64,000 bases of DNA from Rotaria sp. Silwood1 (lineage: Eukaryota > Rotifera > Eurotatoria > Philodinida > Philodinidae). The notes beneath the pieces are model-generated. The model was given only the letters and a program-made list of their open reading frames with translations. It did no database searches and was not told the origin of the DNA. The stretch's first letter is position 1. Each line of letters begins with the position of its first letter. The stretch is taken from the NCBI GenBank assembly GCA_905250075.1, contig CAJNOP010000044.1, positions 1,049,624 through 1,113,623 on the forward strand, read 5' to 3'. Below, in pieces: positions 12,101 through 29,139 of the stretch. Position numbers and translations under genes: made by a program.

Positions 12101-13630
12101 ACATGTAAGTATAATTAAATATTTTTTGTTATCAAAAGAAAATTGAATTTTTATTTCAAAAAACAGAAACATGTCAGTGAATGGGAAATTCGATCAGAAG
12201 ACTTACTCAATCGTGGACGTATGGTTGGTCGAGGCACATATGGCACTGTCTATAAAGCTGAAGTACGATTACATGGTATGAATAAATAATAATAAAAGAA
12301 ATTTTCTTTTTTTTTTTTTGTTATATTTATAATAAAAATTATTTTCATAGGTTTAATTGCACTTAAAGAATTAAATTTTATCTCACCAACACCTAGTCAA
12401 TTTCAAGCATTTCGAAATGAAGTCATAGCATTAAAGTTTGTTTTTATGGCTAACAACATTTTCGCTATTTAATATGATTTTAATTTAGAAAAATTACGCA
12501 TCAGAATACATTAAATTTTTATGGCTATATTCTTTCACCACGTTTTGCTATTGTAACACAATGGTGTGAAGTAAGAGTTATTCGTTTTCTTTTGTTTACT
12601 TGAAATATATGTCAGAATTTATCTAGGGCTCAACACTTTACAAGCATATTCATGTTCTTGATCGCCATTGGAAAATAAATCAATTAATTGATATAGCAAG
12701 ACAAATATGTCAGGGAATGTCGTAAGTTTAATCAAAAAAAAAAAAACAAAAGAATAATTGTAAAGAGAACTATCTATATATATACGTATATATTTGTTAT
12801 ATGAATAGATATTTACATGATCGTGGAATAATTCATCGTGATCTGAAATCAAGTAATGTTTTTTTGGATATGTGTTCTGATCCAGATGATGTTACAATTT
12901 CTTGTCGTGTTAAAATTGGTGATTTTGGCTTAGCTGCTGTTAAAACTGTACTTGCTGAAAGTGTTAATCAACAATTTCAACCAACTGGTTCAGTACTTTG
13001 GATGGTAAATTCTTTGTGTTTTTGCTTATATAATAATTTCTAATCTATTTTTTTTTTCTTTCAAAGGCACCGGAAGTCATTCAACAAAAAGATCCTAATT
13101 GTTATTCCACAAGTGCTGATGTATATGCTTACGGATGTGTTTTGTTTGAAATGTTTAGTGGAAAATTACCGCATACACCAATCAGCAATAAAGAACAGGT
13201 TAAGTGTTTTTTTCTTTGAATCATTCTTATTTATTATTCTTTTGTATTATTTTTCTTTTGAATAGATAATGTGGCTTGTTGGAAAAGGAAGATTAAAATT
13301 AAAAGTTGAACAATGTCGTGATGACACACCAACAGCTATAACTAATCTTATTCGACAATGTACAGAATTTGATCATGAAAAAAGACCTAATTTTGCACCT
13401 GAGGTTTGTTTTGTTTTTGTTTTTATTTGAAAATATTCTTATGTTTATGATTAAAGATTGATGATACATTATCAAAATTTGAATGTATATTTCCACGTTT
13501 ACAACGTTCACAATCAGAACCATGTTTAATACATACACATCAAGATGATTTACTTGGTTTATCAATACATTTTGGTGTACCAAAAACACCAGTCTCAGTT
13601 CATCGACGTTTTAATGCTGAAGTATCATGA
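9119..13630 (+). CDS. RAF: RAF-family serine/threonine kinase (BRAF-like)
   Basis: MAP3K acting between Ras-GTP and MEK. Constant exons: 9119-9445, 9529-9945, 9992-10098, 10149-10236, then 10290-10444 or 10543-10700, 10775-10871, 10940-10970, 11578-11775, 12010-12104, 12167-12275, 12351-12435, 12489-12570, 12627-12721, 12809-13004, 13067-13198, 13266-13403, 13457-13630. The form with the first alternative exon is 841 aa. Order: BRAF-specific-like helical region (RPPFYMQEFQRL), Ser-rich linker, Ras-binding domain ([12 protein letters not shown]), C1 zinc finger, Ser-rich hinge, kinase, 14-3-3 site RSQSEP. Kinase motifs: [16 protein letters not shown] (Lys), FRNEV (Glu), [26 protein letters not shown]. 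About nine extra residues lie between NVFL and VKIGDFG. BRAF T599 is Ala and the dimer-interface R509 position is Thr. The start is the first ATG in the conserved frame. Confidence 0.95.
10290..10700 (+). other. RAF: Pair of probable mutually exclusive exons encoding alternative C1 zinc-finger cores in RAF
   Basis: Exon A (10290-10444, 155 nt) encodes CDAC-x9-CLVC-x4-H-x2-C-x6-C. Exon B (10543-10700, 158 nt) encodes CVVC-x10-CVSC-x4-H-x2-C-x6-C. Both have AG acceptors and GT donors. The preceding exon ends in phase 0 and the following exon needs phase 2; each alternative exon fits this alone, while A joined to B shifts the frame. With exon A the upstream His (DHSF) sits at the canonical H-x12-C distance; with exon B it is H-x16-C. 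The 98 bp intron between them is normal for this genome. Both cysteine sets are intact, so B looks maintained and not decayed. Confidence 0.75.
10994..11259. mobile_element. Perfect 266 bp palindrome: Tc1/mariner-type MITE in a RAF intron
   Basis: The two 133 bp arms are exact reverse complements around TGATCA at 11124-11129, with no loop. The ends read CAGTAGTGGCCAAAATTATA, resembling the CAGT-start terminal repeats of Tc1-like elements, and the flanks are TA-rich (right flank TATATATA), as expected for TA target preference. There is no coding capacity. It lies in the 607 bp intron 10971-11577 of the RAF gene. Perfect arm identity suggests a young insertion or arm homogenisation. Confidence 0.9.
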
Positions 13631-14019
13631 TAAAACTATTTCACGTTCTTTTTAATTTTTATTCTTTATTGGCATAAACTCGGTGCAAATTCTCATTTGT
13701 GTTTATAATAACACATACGTACCTACATTCCTCTATACGAACGTATATTCTTGTCTTTCTGTCCTATTGTGTTTTGAAAAAAAAAAGAAAAAAAAAAGAA
13801 ATAAGCAAATGAATTTATTGTTCCGCATGCTATTTGTACGACAGTGAATGAATCTTCTATGAATATCTACTGTTTTTTTTTGTATATCCGTACTTGTTTT
13901 TCTGTTCGTCGTTTAGATACAATGTATATTTTATTTGTAGAAAAATGAAAACAGAGTAACCTGGAGACAAATTCTTTGTCATTTTGTTTTTCTTTCTCTT
14001 TTTTTTTAAATTTCGATCA
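13631..14019. other. RAF 3' flank
   Basis: T-rich and A-rich runs consistent with the RAF 3' UTR. No other gene seen before the ATG at 14020. Confidence 0.4.
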
Positions 14020-16164
14020 ATGAAAGAAAATCGATTACAAATGTTGATTTTATCACCGTTTTTTTATATACCAATCATGTTACTTGCATTAAGTCATGGT
14101 CGATCGAGATCGACTTATTTTTATGTTAATTTAATTGTTTCAAAATTTTTTTTAATAACATCGGGAATAATGATTATTTATTACGCAAGAAAATTCACTA
14201 TATCAGAAATAAACAGTAATCGAAATAAAAACTTCTTATTTATTATTAATCGAGTATGAAACTATGAGATGAATATTGAAATTAAAAAAACTACTAGAGA
14301 GAATTGACAAAAAACAAAAACAAACTTCATGCATTTTTCTTAGTTTCAATATCAATGGATTCGATCAATTAATATATTTGAAAGATTGCGAGTACGAATC
14401 TGGGAAAAACTTGAACGTTGGTTTAGTTTCATTAGTTCTAATCAATATATGAAACTCTTGCCAATAAAATCTAACTTAATCTTATCATATAAGTAAAATG
14501 AAATTTTGAATGAAAAAAAAAGAAAAAGAAAACTAATAAAAAATAATTATAGTTGCAATCATCGTCATATGACAACATCTGGAAAATATATACCATTTAC
14601 CAATAAATTGTCAAATGTAGATGTAACACAAACATTTGTGAGTTATATATTTTCAAAAAAAGAATTTTAGCATCTGCTTAATAATATTAGTAATAAAATA
14701 TTATTAGTCAAGTTGATAATGACTACTGAAAAATTTAAATAAGCTCTTTTCAGTACCAGAGCCGTTCATTCGAGGAATGACAATATTTTTGATCATCAAT
14801 TTTTTTCAGTATTCATTTCAATATTATTGTTTTCTTCATCAAATGTAGATGTTATTCCGAACAAACGACAATGTCATCCTCACATTCTGTAATGTCCTTA
14901 TTAGAACGTGTCGGATGGATCCCACATCCGGATTTGAAAATTTTGAACTCGATGAGTTCTAGTCCTTATCCTCACTCGGTATTGTTTCCCATTGTCAATC
15001 AGATTAATTAGTTAAGGGTGTTGTTGGCTTAGAAAAGAATCAACGTATAATATACAAATCAAATAAGATATATGTTTTAATATTAACCAAGAAAATAATA
15101 TTTTTAAATGAATGTGTAGTTTTTCTACGGATACGCACAATTCATTCACTAATTGCTTTGATCATGCATTAATTAGTTTGATATTTGAAAACAAAGTTTC
15201 GATATGTAAATGAGAAGTGATATGTATGATATATAGAAACAGTCGAGAAGAGATAATGAAAAATTACAACTCAAAAAAAAAAAAAAAGAAATTGATGATC
15301 ACAAGCACTTTTTTTCATTTGATTTGTTCAAATTCCAAAGTTTCTTTTTCAATCTCATGTAAAATCATTAATATATTAAACTCATTAAACAAATATATAT
15401 TTTAGCTTTGTTGATATTTTGCTTACATTAATTTCCTATAAATTTTCATATTTTATTATTGAGTAGAAAATTTCTATATTATCTCAAATTTTTATTAGAG
15501 TGAAATGGATGAAAGAGATTCAAGTGCTTTATATATCGAAGAAGATATCGATCCATCACCATCGTATGATATTGTTATTAATCGTTGTTTATCATCACCT
15601 ATCAAATTCTATACAGCTGATAAAAAATTTGTCTCAAATAAAAAACCTGACTTTAATAAACTGAATATGATCGATGTGAGTAAGTATATTATATTGTAAT
15701 AAATTTCCTGAAGTTGAACGAGTATATATATATAGACATATCATCTATCAATAATAGTCATCAATTAATATTTTCAAAAAATATATCTACTTCAAGCGTA
15801 ACATCAATTGAATTTATTGTAACACCTACTTCTTCGGTAGATAAATTTCAAGAAATTTCTTCGAATGACAATAAAAATATGATTGATACTATTCAATGGT
15901 AGTTTTTATTTCTATTATTATTATTTCATACTTTAATAATGAATAATTTCAAACAATTCTAGTACATCTAATCGAAATTCTCAATATTTTAAAAATTCAA
16001 GAATAATGAATAATAATAATAATAAAATATCAATATCTTCATCATTTCATGATCTACGCTGTAAATCTTCTCGTTTCATATTAAATAGTTTTCGTTTAAT
16101 ATCAAAACGACGATTAGTCAAATGGAATCAATATTTAACTGGCAAACGTCATCGAATATTTTAA
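14020..16164 (+). CDS. Unrecognised two-pass membrane protein with polar C-terminal half
   Basis: I do not recognise this gene. Exons 14020-14253, 14344-14492, 14553-14637, 15499-15679, 15736-15898 and 15963-16164 join in frame to 337 residues with a TAA at 16162-16164. The first 80 residues hold two hydrophobic segments (LILSPFFYIPIMLLALS and VSKFFLITSGIMIIYYA). The rest is soluble and Ser/Asn-rich, with a basic C-terminus (KRRLVKWNQYLTGKRHRIF). The 861 bp intron 14638-15498 is atypically long and could hide an insertion. Alternatively, exons from 15499 on may form a separate gene starting at ATG 15505. Codon use resembles the neighbours. It starts 390 bp after RAF on the same strand. Confidence 0.55.
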
Positions 16165-17720
16165 AATTATTTGAAATGACATTTTCATGACGAAAAAATA
16201 ATACATAAGCTGTTTGTCTTTATAAAAGAAAAAGATTAGAAATTGAGTTTTTATTTGATTGTTCGAATGTTCATGATCTATTTGATATTGAATATTGAAA
16301 AAAATTTAAGATATTCTTTTATCCTAACCTTGACCCAGTATTTACATCCTGACAGAGGTATAACAAGCCGAATTTTATTGGCGTATCGAATGAAAAACTT
16401 TTCTATTGGTTATTGAATAGAAGCTATTAGATACCATCCTGTACATATTGATATTATGTTTTAGTTTTATCATGATTATTTTAAATATAAAATTACTATT
16501 TAATAAATTTCTAATTATATGATTTTATTCAATTTATTTAAAGTATGAAGATAATTTAGATATTGATAATAAGTTTTATACATGTTTTTTTTTGAAATAT
16601 AGTTATTCTATAAGTTTTTGAATATCTAAACAAAGCTATATCTATTTGGATATTTTTTTTTCTTTTCGTTCTACTTGATTAATCAAAAGAAAGTTAAACG
16701 TAAAACGAACATTTTCGTATAAATATAATAATGATAAAATAACATCATTTTTTTTTCTATGTTTTTTTTTTAAATATGATATTCGACCTAGACAAAGTTA
16801 TTCGTGCGATACGAATATGCATTAATATACATGGATATCTTTGCATGAACGATTGAAATATGATTTTTTTTTTATTCGTCTATTTTTAATCACAGCATAC
16901 TTGCACGTTTTGTTTTTTTTCGAATCTCTTTGTTTTCATATTTGTCTTACACTAAAAATTGCTTTGCCTATTCTTAACACTTATCTGTAGAAAATGCATC
17001 ATTTGGCCTTGTAGTAGAATTTGTTAATGTGTATAATTTATTTATTTTTTTGCATAGATAATCTTGTTCAGTTTTAATTTAGTAAAGACTTTTTTTTTGG
17101 TGTCGTAGATATGATAAAATTTTTTGTTTTTCTTTCTAGTTTTCAAGTCGATCATCTTTATTTTTCTTTTTTTTCAATCAGAACTATATTAATTAAGATT
17201 ATGGATATATTTGTTTATAAGAAAATGTGTTATAGATTGTGAAAGATGATTTCCTTTTTTTGCAAGTGATTTGATATCTTTTTCGACGTTTGTGTTTTCA
17301 TGACAATGAAACGCATACATTGTAAACTCATATTGGCATTTATTGATTCTTACATTCTTATTTTGAAATGAAAAAGAAAAAAAACGAGAAGCTAAGTCTT
17401 AAAATTGTATTCAATCTAAGAAAGAAGAAAAAAATACTCTTAGATCATTTTCAAATAGTCAAATCAATTAAAAAAATAACACATGTCTAATTAACTATGT
17501 TTGTGTTGATTTCGAGAATAAAGATTTTTTATTATTTCTAAATAAAAGCATTGCCTATCAATAAAAATCATTCATATAAAATCAACTTTATTCATTCTAT
17601 TTCTCTCGAAATTTTCTACATTCAATTAAATATAAAATATCATCAATATATTTATTGTAGATCAAATCATTCCATCGAACATCGAAAATTTTTTCCGCTC
17701 TCTATTATTAATACATCACA
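16165..17720. other. Intergenic, T-rich, upstream of Piwi
   Basis: About 1.55 kb of AT-rich DNA with many poly-T runs. It must include the 3' end of the previous transcript and the Piwi promoter. No coding stretch, RNA gene or repeat pair recognised. Confidence 0.4.
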
Positions 17721-23108
<5,388 letters not shown>

Positions 23109-23473
23109 CAATCTCATTTTCAAACAAAAAAAAAGAAGAGAGCTTGTTTTTTTTAATTCAATTGTTTTTTCTTTTTCTTTTTTTTTTTTATCTTCAATTT
23201 ATTATCGTTCAATATTCCAATGAATGCATTCCATTGCATTGTTTTTTTTTTTGTTTTTGTTAACTAAATTGATAAAATAAGTTTTTCATCGTTCATTAAT
23301 ATTCATACAATGTACAGTTTAATTTCTTTTTGTTTTTCTGATTCTTCTATCAAAGCAGAAAAATTCTGTGTCTATTATTTCATTGTGATAAGAAAACGCA
23401 AAATAAAAATTCCTATCAAACTAATAATAATTAGATTACAATAATAGAAAAAAAAAAATATTTTTTAGATGAA

Positions 23474-25218
23474 ATGAATCTATTAAAAATAATTCGTTGG
23501 ACAATTAATTCACAGAAATATTCATTTATTACTGTGAGATCATGTTTAGGAAGTATTAGACAAATACGCTGGCAAACAACTGATATTCCACCAACAAAAG
23601 AAGATCCATCAGCTGATGTTAGTACGAAAGTAACACCCATGAAAAAAAGTAATCTTATGGAATTTTTTGATACAACAGATAATTTACAGGAATCAAAAAT
23701 TATTCATGGTAGACTTTTTTATTTTAATATGATGTTTCTTTTTAGTTATAATTTAAATATTTTATAGGACGTTGGTGGTATGTAGATGAATTACGTTTAA
23801 AAAGTAATGAAGATTTACATAAATTATGGTAATAATTATAAAAGAAAAACATGAGAAAATTTTTAGAATATTTGATCATTATTATTTAGGTATGTTTTAT
23901 TAAAAGAACGTAATCGTTTATTAACTATGGAAGAAGAATATCGATATCAACATGAATTATTTCCTAGTCCGGAACGCATTGATAAAGTATTTATTTATGA
24001 TTTTGCTTTCCATAGAGCGAGTTTAGAAGAGTCAATAATATCGTAGAGAACTCAGAAACGTTTTATTTCGTAGAGAATAGTTTGCTGGATCATTTCGTAT
24101 GGTAGGAATAAATTTTCTGCTCGAGTTGTAGGTACTAAAAAAATTATAGTAATCATTCTGCTTTGTACTATCTGTTCTCTATCTAGCTTCTGTGAGATTT
24201 TCGAATAGTATTGATACTTGTAGTTGACATTGTCATTGTTATCTATTACAGAATAGATTTTCATCATATAACTTGTCTGTTGATAGAAAAACATATGATG
24301 TAGAAAAGCCCAACTTTTGCAGTTTTTTTCAAACTTATCGATTATGTAACTCATCTTTTGTTTTTCGAAGATGAATCAATTTAAAACAAAATATTTTCTT
24401 ATCAAGTGATAGTTTATAGTATTCACTACAAGATATGTTTCGAAAGTTTTCTTTTTACATCTATGTTTCCTTTATATAATCGTTGTACGAATGGTCACTC
24501 AAATAACTAAGAAACGATCAATGGTTAAAACTAATTTGATTTTATATTCAGGTTGAAGAAAGTATGCGTAATATAATGTCCGTTATACGAGAACGTGATA
24601 TTGCTTATAATCTATTAGAAACAGGCAAAACTGGTGAACAAACTCCTCAAATACGGTATGATTGATATAAAATCTATTCATAGATTGTTATATATTTTTT
24701 GTATTTTTAGTGAAACAAGTTTTGGTCTTCTACGATATTATCAACCAAAAGAACGTATATTACCTTTTTATAAAAATCGTTATTATCAATTATTATGGGG
24801 TAAACGTAAACCGGGTGTATGTATCTTTTATATACATTCATGAAATTTTTATTATTAATAATTTATTTATTTTAAGCCATGGACAAATATTTTTAAACGA
24901 CGTTATAATGAATTTCAAGAACATCAAGAATATCAAGAAACAAATCGTATTAAAAAAATTGTTGCCAAGATTTTACAAAAATATCCACATTTACGTGATG
25001 ATGAAGGACGTGTTTTGGAAGAATATAAGAAACGTTATGATTTTGAACATTATCATATACCAAAACGATTAGCTCAACGACCAAAATTACGTGATCATCA
25101 AACTGTATGGAATGAACAAGAATTTATTGAAAATGGTACATTAGATGATCCGAATAGTGAAGATTTTGAACGTTTACAACAAGAAAAAGTTGTTCGAATG
25201 CGAAGAAAGAAAAAATAA
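23474..25218 (+). CDS. MRPL47: Mitochondrial large-subunit ribosomal protein L47 (uL29m)
   Basis: Component of the mitochondrial 39S subunit near the polypeptide exit tunnel. Exons 23474-23708, 23768-23828, 23890-23986, 24552-24655, 24711-24816 and 24877-25218 give 314 residues. The uL29m core is clear: [39 protein letters not shown] and [14 protein letters not shown]. The first 35 residues are basic and Ser/Thr-rich, as expected for a mitochondrial targeting peptide. The C-terminal extension is highly charged and ends in RMRRKKK. Intron 3 (23987-24551, 565 bp) is unusually long and contains a minus-strand open frame without recognisable content. The gene follows Piwi by 365 bp on the same strand, and an AG acceptor (TATTTTTTAG at about 23459-23468) lies just before the start. 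Confidence 0.95.
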
Positions 25219-25732
25219 AAAAATGAATCGATATTTTTTTCTGTTTTTTTTTCAAAGATAAATACAGATATAATCTAGTTGTTATATTTTTTTATTGATT
25301 CGCTATGATTTGAATTTCTTTAAAATGATATATAACTATCAGAGATTGATTTATTCGATTTATTGAATAAATACAATTACAATACTTTACAATACAAGAG
25401 AATAATTGGAATTATCAACGCCGCTTATATCCTTCTCCATAGAGAAAACCAGCCATACCCACCACAATCTATAGCATATCATGGTCTACAGCCATGGAAA
25501 TTTGAATGCATGTCCCAGTTATAGCCTGTAAGAACTACAAAAATCTTCACTATATCCAAATCTTGATGAACTATATCGATTACGGAAAAATTGTCACTAG
25601 TTTGACTCATTATTTAAATTGGAGCTAAATAAAAAATATCTAGACATAAACAAACTGCAGCTCTGTGTCGTATAGTTTTACTTACCTTTAACCTCCTCTC
25701 TCTACAAAAAGTTAATATTTGTCATAAACATG
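25219..25732. other. MRPL47 3' flank, nothing else seen
   Basis: AT-rich; AATAAA-like motifs near 25257 and 25366 could serve as polyadenylation signals. No gene recognised. Confidence 0.4.
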
Positions 25733-26350
25733 AAAATTGAGATAAATACATGGCAAAATAGTCCGAGGTCTGATCTTTCATCAATAATATGATTTTTTAT
25801 TTGACGGTTCGTTCTTTCGACAGTATTCCGTCATTTTCTTCTCGAGCACTTTATCTTTGTCTATGTTGTTTTAATCACACATTTTAGATTTCTCGAAGGA
25901 GCTTCATTGTAACCAATAGCTAAATCTATTGTTTGAAAGACCGTGTTAAGACGCAGAACATGACAGAGCCATTTTTTTGAATTAATAAGCTTTGATACTA
26001 TTATATAAAAGAGTACTTCTATCATTAGAGCGCCATTTTTTGAAGAGTTTTTCGAAACATTGAGCCTGCCATTCCTTTTCTTCTCTTTAAGAAAGAATCT
26101 CTATCATACCTTGCGTTATGACATGCTGTTTCAAACAAAAAGCAATTAAGTATGTGAGATGAAGGTCTACAAAGAACTTTGACTTGCCAAATGAGCTAAT
26201 TTTGACCTTTATTAGCTGAATATCTTTTGAACATGTCATGGTGGAGAGCTAGAAATTTTAGCATAGCCTCTTCACTACAGCAGTAACACATTCTGAAAAT
26301 TCTATACGATTTGAACATTTCTGAGCCAAGATCGATTTTTGAAGAAGAAA
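25733..26350 (+). repeat. Diverged copy of a repeat family shared with 54456-55201
   Basis: Several collinear blocks match the element at 54.5-55.2 kb in the same orientation. They include GAGATAAATACATGG (25739 and 54520), AAGACCGT..AA(G)(A/G)CGCAG.GCATGA (25938 and 54762), GCCAAA(T/C)GAG(C/T)..ATTTTGACC (26188 and 55025) and GAGC..AGAT(C/T)GATTTTTGA (26322 and 55163). The inverted termini of the better copy are not preserved here, so this is an old, eroded, non-coding element. Confidence 0.7.
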
Positions 26351-26838
26351 TGCTTAACAAATGAAAATATGGACTAGTTAATAATATGGATTATGTATAG
26401 AAATATGTATGGTTGATATTTTTTTTAATGAGCCATTTTGTGAAGACCTTGTGAATAGTGATTATTACTATTTGCATTTCGACGATTGAAAAAATGTGTT
26501 TGAAATGCAATACTATGATATAAATGTTGCTATTTTAATATATGACATTTATCCTACGAAGCTTACTTAATCATTCAGTATGAGTGCAAATGTATGAAAT
26601 ATTTTTTTCTACTCGATGACATATAAAGACAACAGATATTTCATCATGGTTTCATGTAATAAGATAATTGAATATATACTGAAATTCGAGCTTTTTTTTT
26701 CATTGTGATACCATAATTTTTGAGTTAAGAAAAAACAAACATATCACAAAAAATTGGATTATTATTTAGACAAAACAATTGCTAATAAAAAAATATTTTA
26801 CGTTTTCTACTTAACTATCTAATACTCTTTCAATGAAT
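26351..26838. other. AT-rich spacer
   Basis: 3' flank of the minus-strand secreted-protein gene. Nothing recognised. Confidence 0.4.
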
Positions 26839-27735
26839 TTAAACTGATAATGAACATTTTGATTTTTCAAATAATTGTTTCACGTGTGTTTTGGCTGCAT
26901 CAGCAAGTAAATCGCGATGCAATCGTTCAGTATCACCATCAAAAAAATTATTACTAGCTTCTGCATCTAAAATCCATGTCCCTAATATTTCTAATGCTTT
27001 TTGTTCATTATCAATACTTTCAGCAAATACAATATGTTTTCCTTCATCTTGTTCTTCAAGTAATGTAAAAAAATATGCTTTTGCAAGAAAACCATATCGA
27101 GCTGTTTTTGATCCCAGAATGAGAACTTTAAGAGATTTACGTTCAGTATCATTAAAATGATTTTGATACCATGGTCTTATTTTTGAATCAAGCATATCAA
27201 GATGTATACGTGCAGCTAATTCAATATTAATTGAAAATAAAATTCGTGCTTGTTGACAAAATTTTTTTAATTGAATTTTATCAACAAATTTTGTTTTTAA
27301 TATTACTCGTAAATATTCTATTGATAAATCAATAATATCATATTGAGTTTTTTGTATATGTGATGGAAATTGAAAAGAATTTCGAAGAGAACGTATATCT
27401 TGCAGATATTGTTTTAATTCAATATAATTATCATTAGATAAATTTCCAAGATTAAACATAAGTGTTAGATAGATTTTTAATGGTATATGTGATATGGATT
27501 TTACATCGTGATAAAGTTTAGGTATTACTTGTTCTTCAAATCGTTTACCACGATGTATAATTATAGCGTTATCTTCATTACAAATGATTAAAGGATTTAT
27601 CATTGATATTAAATGATTACGAGTACGATCATATGTTGTTATGAATTTTTCATTCAAATTGAACAATGCATCGGAATAAACATATATTATCGATGTAAAA
27701 ATTATTTTTACTAACATAATATTGTTCCATTTCAT
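26839..27735 (-). CDS. Intronless secreted protein of unknown function
   Basis: I do not recognise this 298-residue protein. A hydrophobic N-terminus (MLVKIIFTSIIYVYSDA) looks like a signal peptide with cleavage near residue 24. The mature part is mostly helical, with only four or five Cys, and shows no repeats or membrane segment. Conserved-looking stretches are PWYQNHFNDTERKSLKVLILGSK, IDNEQKALEILGTWILDAE and HRDLLADAAKTHVKQLFEK. It is a single uninterrupted exon in a region where most genes carry several introns, which fits either a retrocopy or an acquired gene, both common in bdelloids. Codon use is AT-biased like the neighbours. ATG 27735 is chosen because it starts the signal sequence. 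Confidence 0.8.
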   Translation of the reverse strand: MKWNNIMLVKIIFTSIIYVYSDALFNLNEKFITTYDRTRNHLISMINPLIICNEDNAIIIHRGKRFEEQVIPKLYHDVKSISHIPLKIYLTLMFNLGNLSNDNYIELKQYLQDIRSLRNSFQFPSHIQKTQYDIIDLSIEYLRVILKTKFVDKIQLKKFCQQARILFSINIELAARIHLDMLDSKIRPWYQNHFNDTERKSLKVLILGSKTARYGFLAKAYFFTLLEEQDEGKHIVFAESIDNEQKALEILGTWILDAEASNNFFDGDTERLHRDLLADAAKTHVKQLFEKSKCSLSV

Positions 27736-28486
27736 ATTTGAATTCAGGCAAAATGAGCTTAATCAAAAAACAATATTGATGGAAAATACGATAAATTTTT
27801 TTTCTTTGCCAAAAATCAGTATTTCTATTGATTAGAGAGACAACGAATGGCAAAATAACAGTCATAGATGGATGGAGACGTAACGTTAGCATTCAAAACA
27901 ACTATTCACAAAAAAATAAGCATATGATTTTGACTAATAATGTTCTGTTTGAAGTATGTCACCAAGAACATTTCAAACAGATGTGTTGTTAAACGCTTAA
28001 GAGTACTCGAACAATGATTGAAATAAATATATTAAAATTGACATTGAAAGTACCCTAGTTTTGAATGATAGTGATCTGTGAAAGAAAAGTTGTATTCTTC
28101 TGTATAAATGATTATCACTAAACTCAAATATTCAAGAATAGATTTCAAGAATTTATGAAATTATTTTAGCAGAAATTATGAAGCATAAGTCCGTCTACTT
28201 GATTATTTCAACAAAAGATTAGTGTTTATAAGATTAAAAGCAACAACATTAAAGTAATGTTGAATAGGAATAATATTTTTTTTTGATTTTTCTTAGAATA
28301 TCATCCTTCGTTATACTAAAATACATAAAATGACATTTCAGTAAAACAACAATATATTCTGATTTGATTATTAGGATGTACTATGTGAGAATAAACTATT
28401 CAAATTGGCTGGAATATTTATTTGCATAAGAATTTATTGAAGTTTGAATCATGCATGATACATGTATGATTCAATTTTCTACTACA
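27736..28486. other. Intergenic, promoter side of the secreted-protein gene
   Basis: AT-rich DNA without a supported gene or repeat pair. Confidence 0.4.
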
Positions 28487-28728
28487 TTAACCCTTTGATC
28501 GCCGACATAAGAGAAGGAAGAAACGGTTTTGCAGAAAATTTATTCGTTTTTTATGGAACAATTCTACAGCGTGCCTTAATAAAATGGTGGATTTTGAAGC
28601 ACACGCTGCTCAACGTTTGTTTTTACGCAAATGTGTGTAAAAAACCATACATTATGAATGATTACTTTAGTTCACGCAGAGATGAGGCTCCCAACGTTTA
28701 TAAACGGTGGCGGCGGTCAAAGGGTTAA
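28487..28728. mobile_element. TTAA-flanked MITE with CCCTTTG ends (piggyBac type)
   Basis: A 234 bp element (28491-28724) begins CCCTTTGATCGCC and ends GGCGGTCAAAGGG, and is bounded on both sides by TTAA (28487-28490 and 28725-28728). TTAA target duplication plus CCC/GGG termini is the piggyBac-superfamily hallmark. An 88-codon open frame spans it, but it runs through both terminal repeats and has no transposase similarity, so I do not call it a gene. Its interior is less AT-rich than the surroundings. Confidence 0.85.
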
Positions 28729-29131
28729 GTATTTCGAAATTATTAATTTTATCAATCAACGCAAACAATACATCATATGATTTATCTATCAAAAAAAATT
28801 AGATGATAATCATTCACAGTTGCATGACTTATTATTTCAATCAGACTGATAAAATTTTTTCAATAACACAATATGTGTTTAATATTAATTTGCATTTCAA
28901 TCGACAGCAAAATATTGCTGTCACCTGCTGAGTATATTTATGTATTGATCTCGTATGATTAGAAAAAATAAAAAGAACTTAATAATACTGTTAGGTTTCT
29001 TGAGTTTAATGGAACTTCAAAATTTGCCAACGTGCAACACACTGAAGTAGTTGACTGAATAGGGTTACTTGAGATACTTCAAGGAAAAATATCTATTGCA
29101 CTTATCATTGAAATACGTACATGCCCAATCA
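28729..29131. other. Spacer between two mobile elements
   Basis: AT-rich, nothing recognised. Confidence 0.35.
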
Positions 29132-29139
29132 GATGTAGC

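Noticed and set aside
24052-24354. 100-codon minus-strand frame inside MRPL47 intron 3
   Set aside because: No recognisable domain, no splice partners and compositionally like intron DNA; it only suggests an old insertion.
28462-28728. 88-codon open frame as a gene
   Set aside because: It coincides with a TTAA-flanked MITE and reads through both inverted termini.
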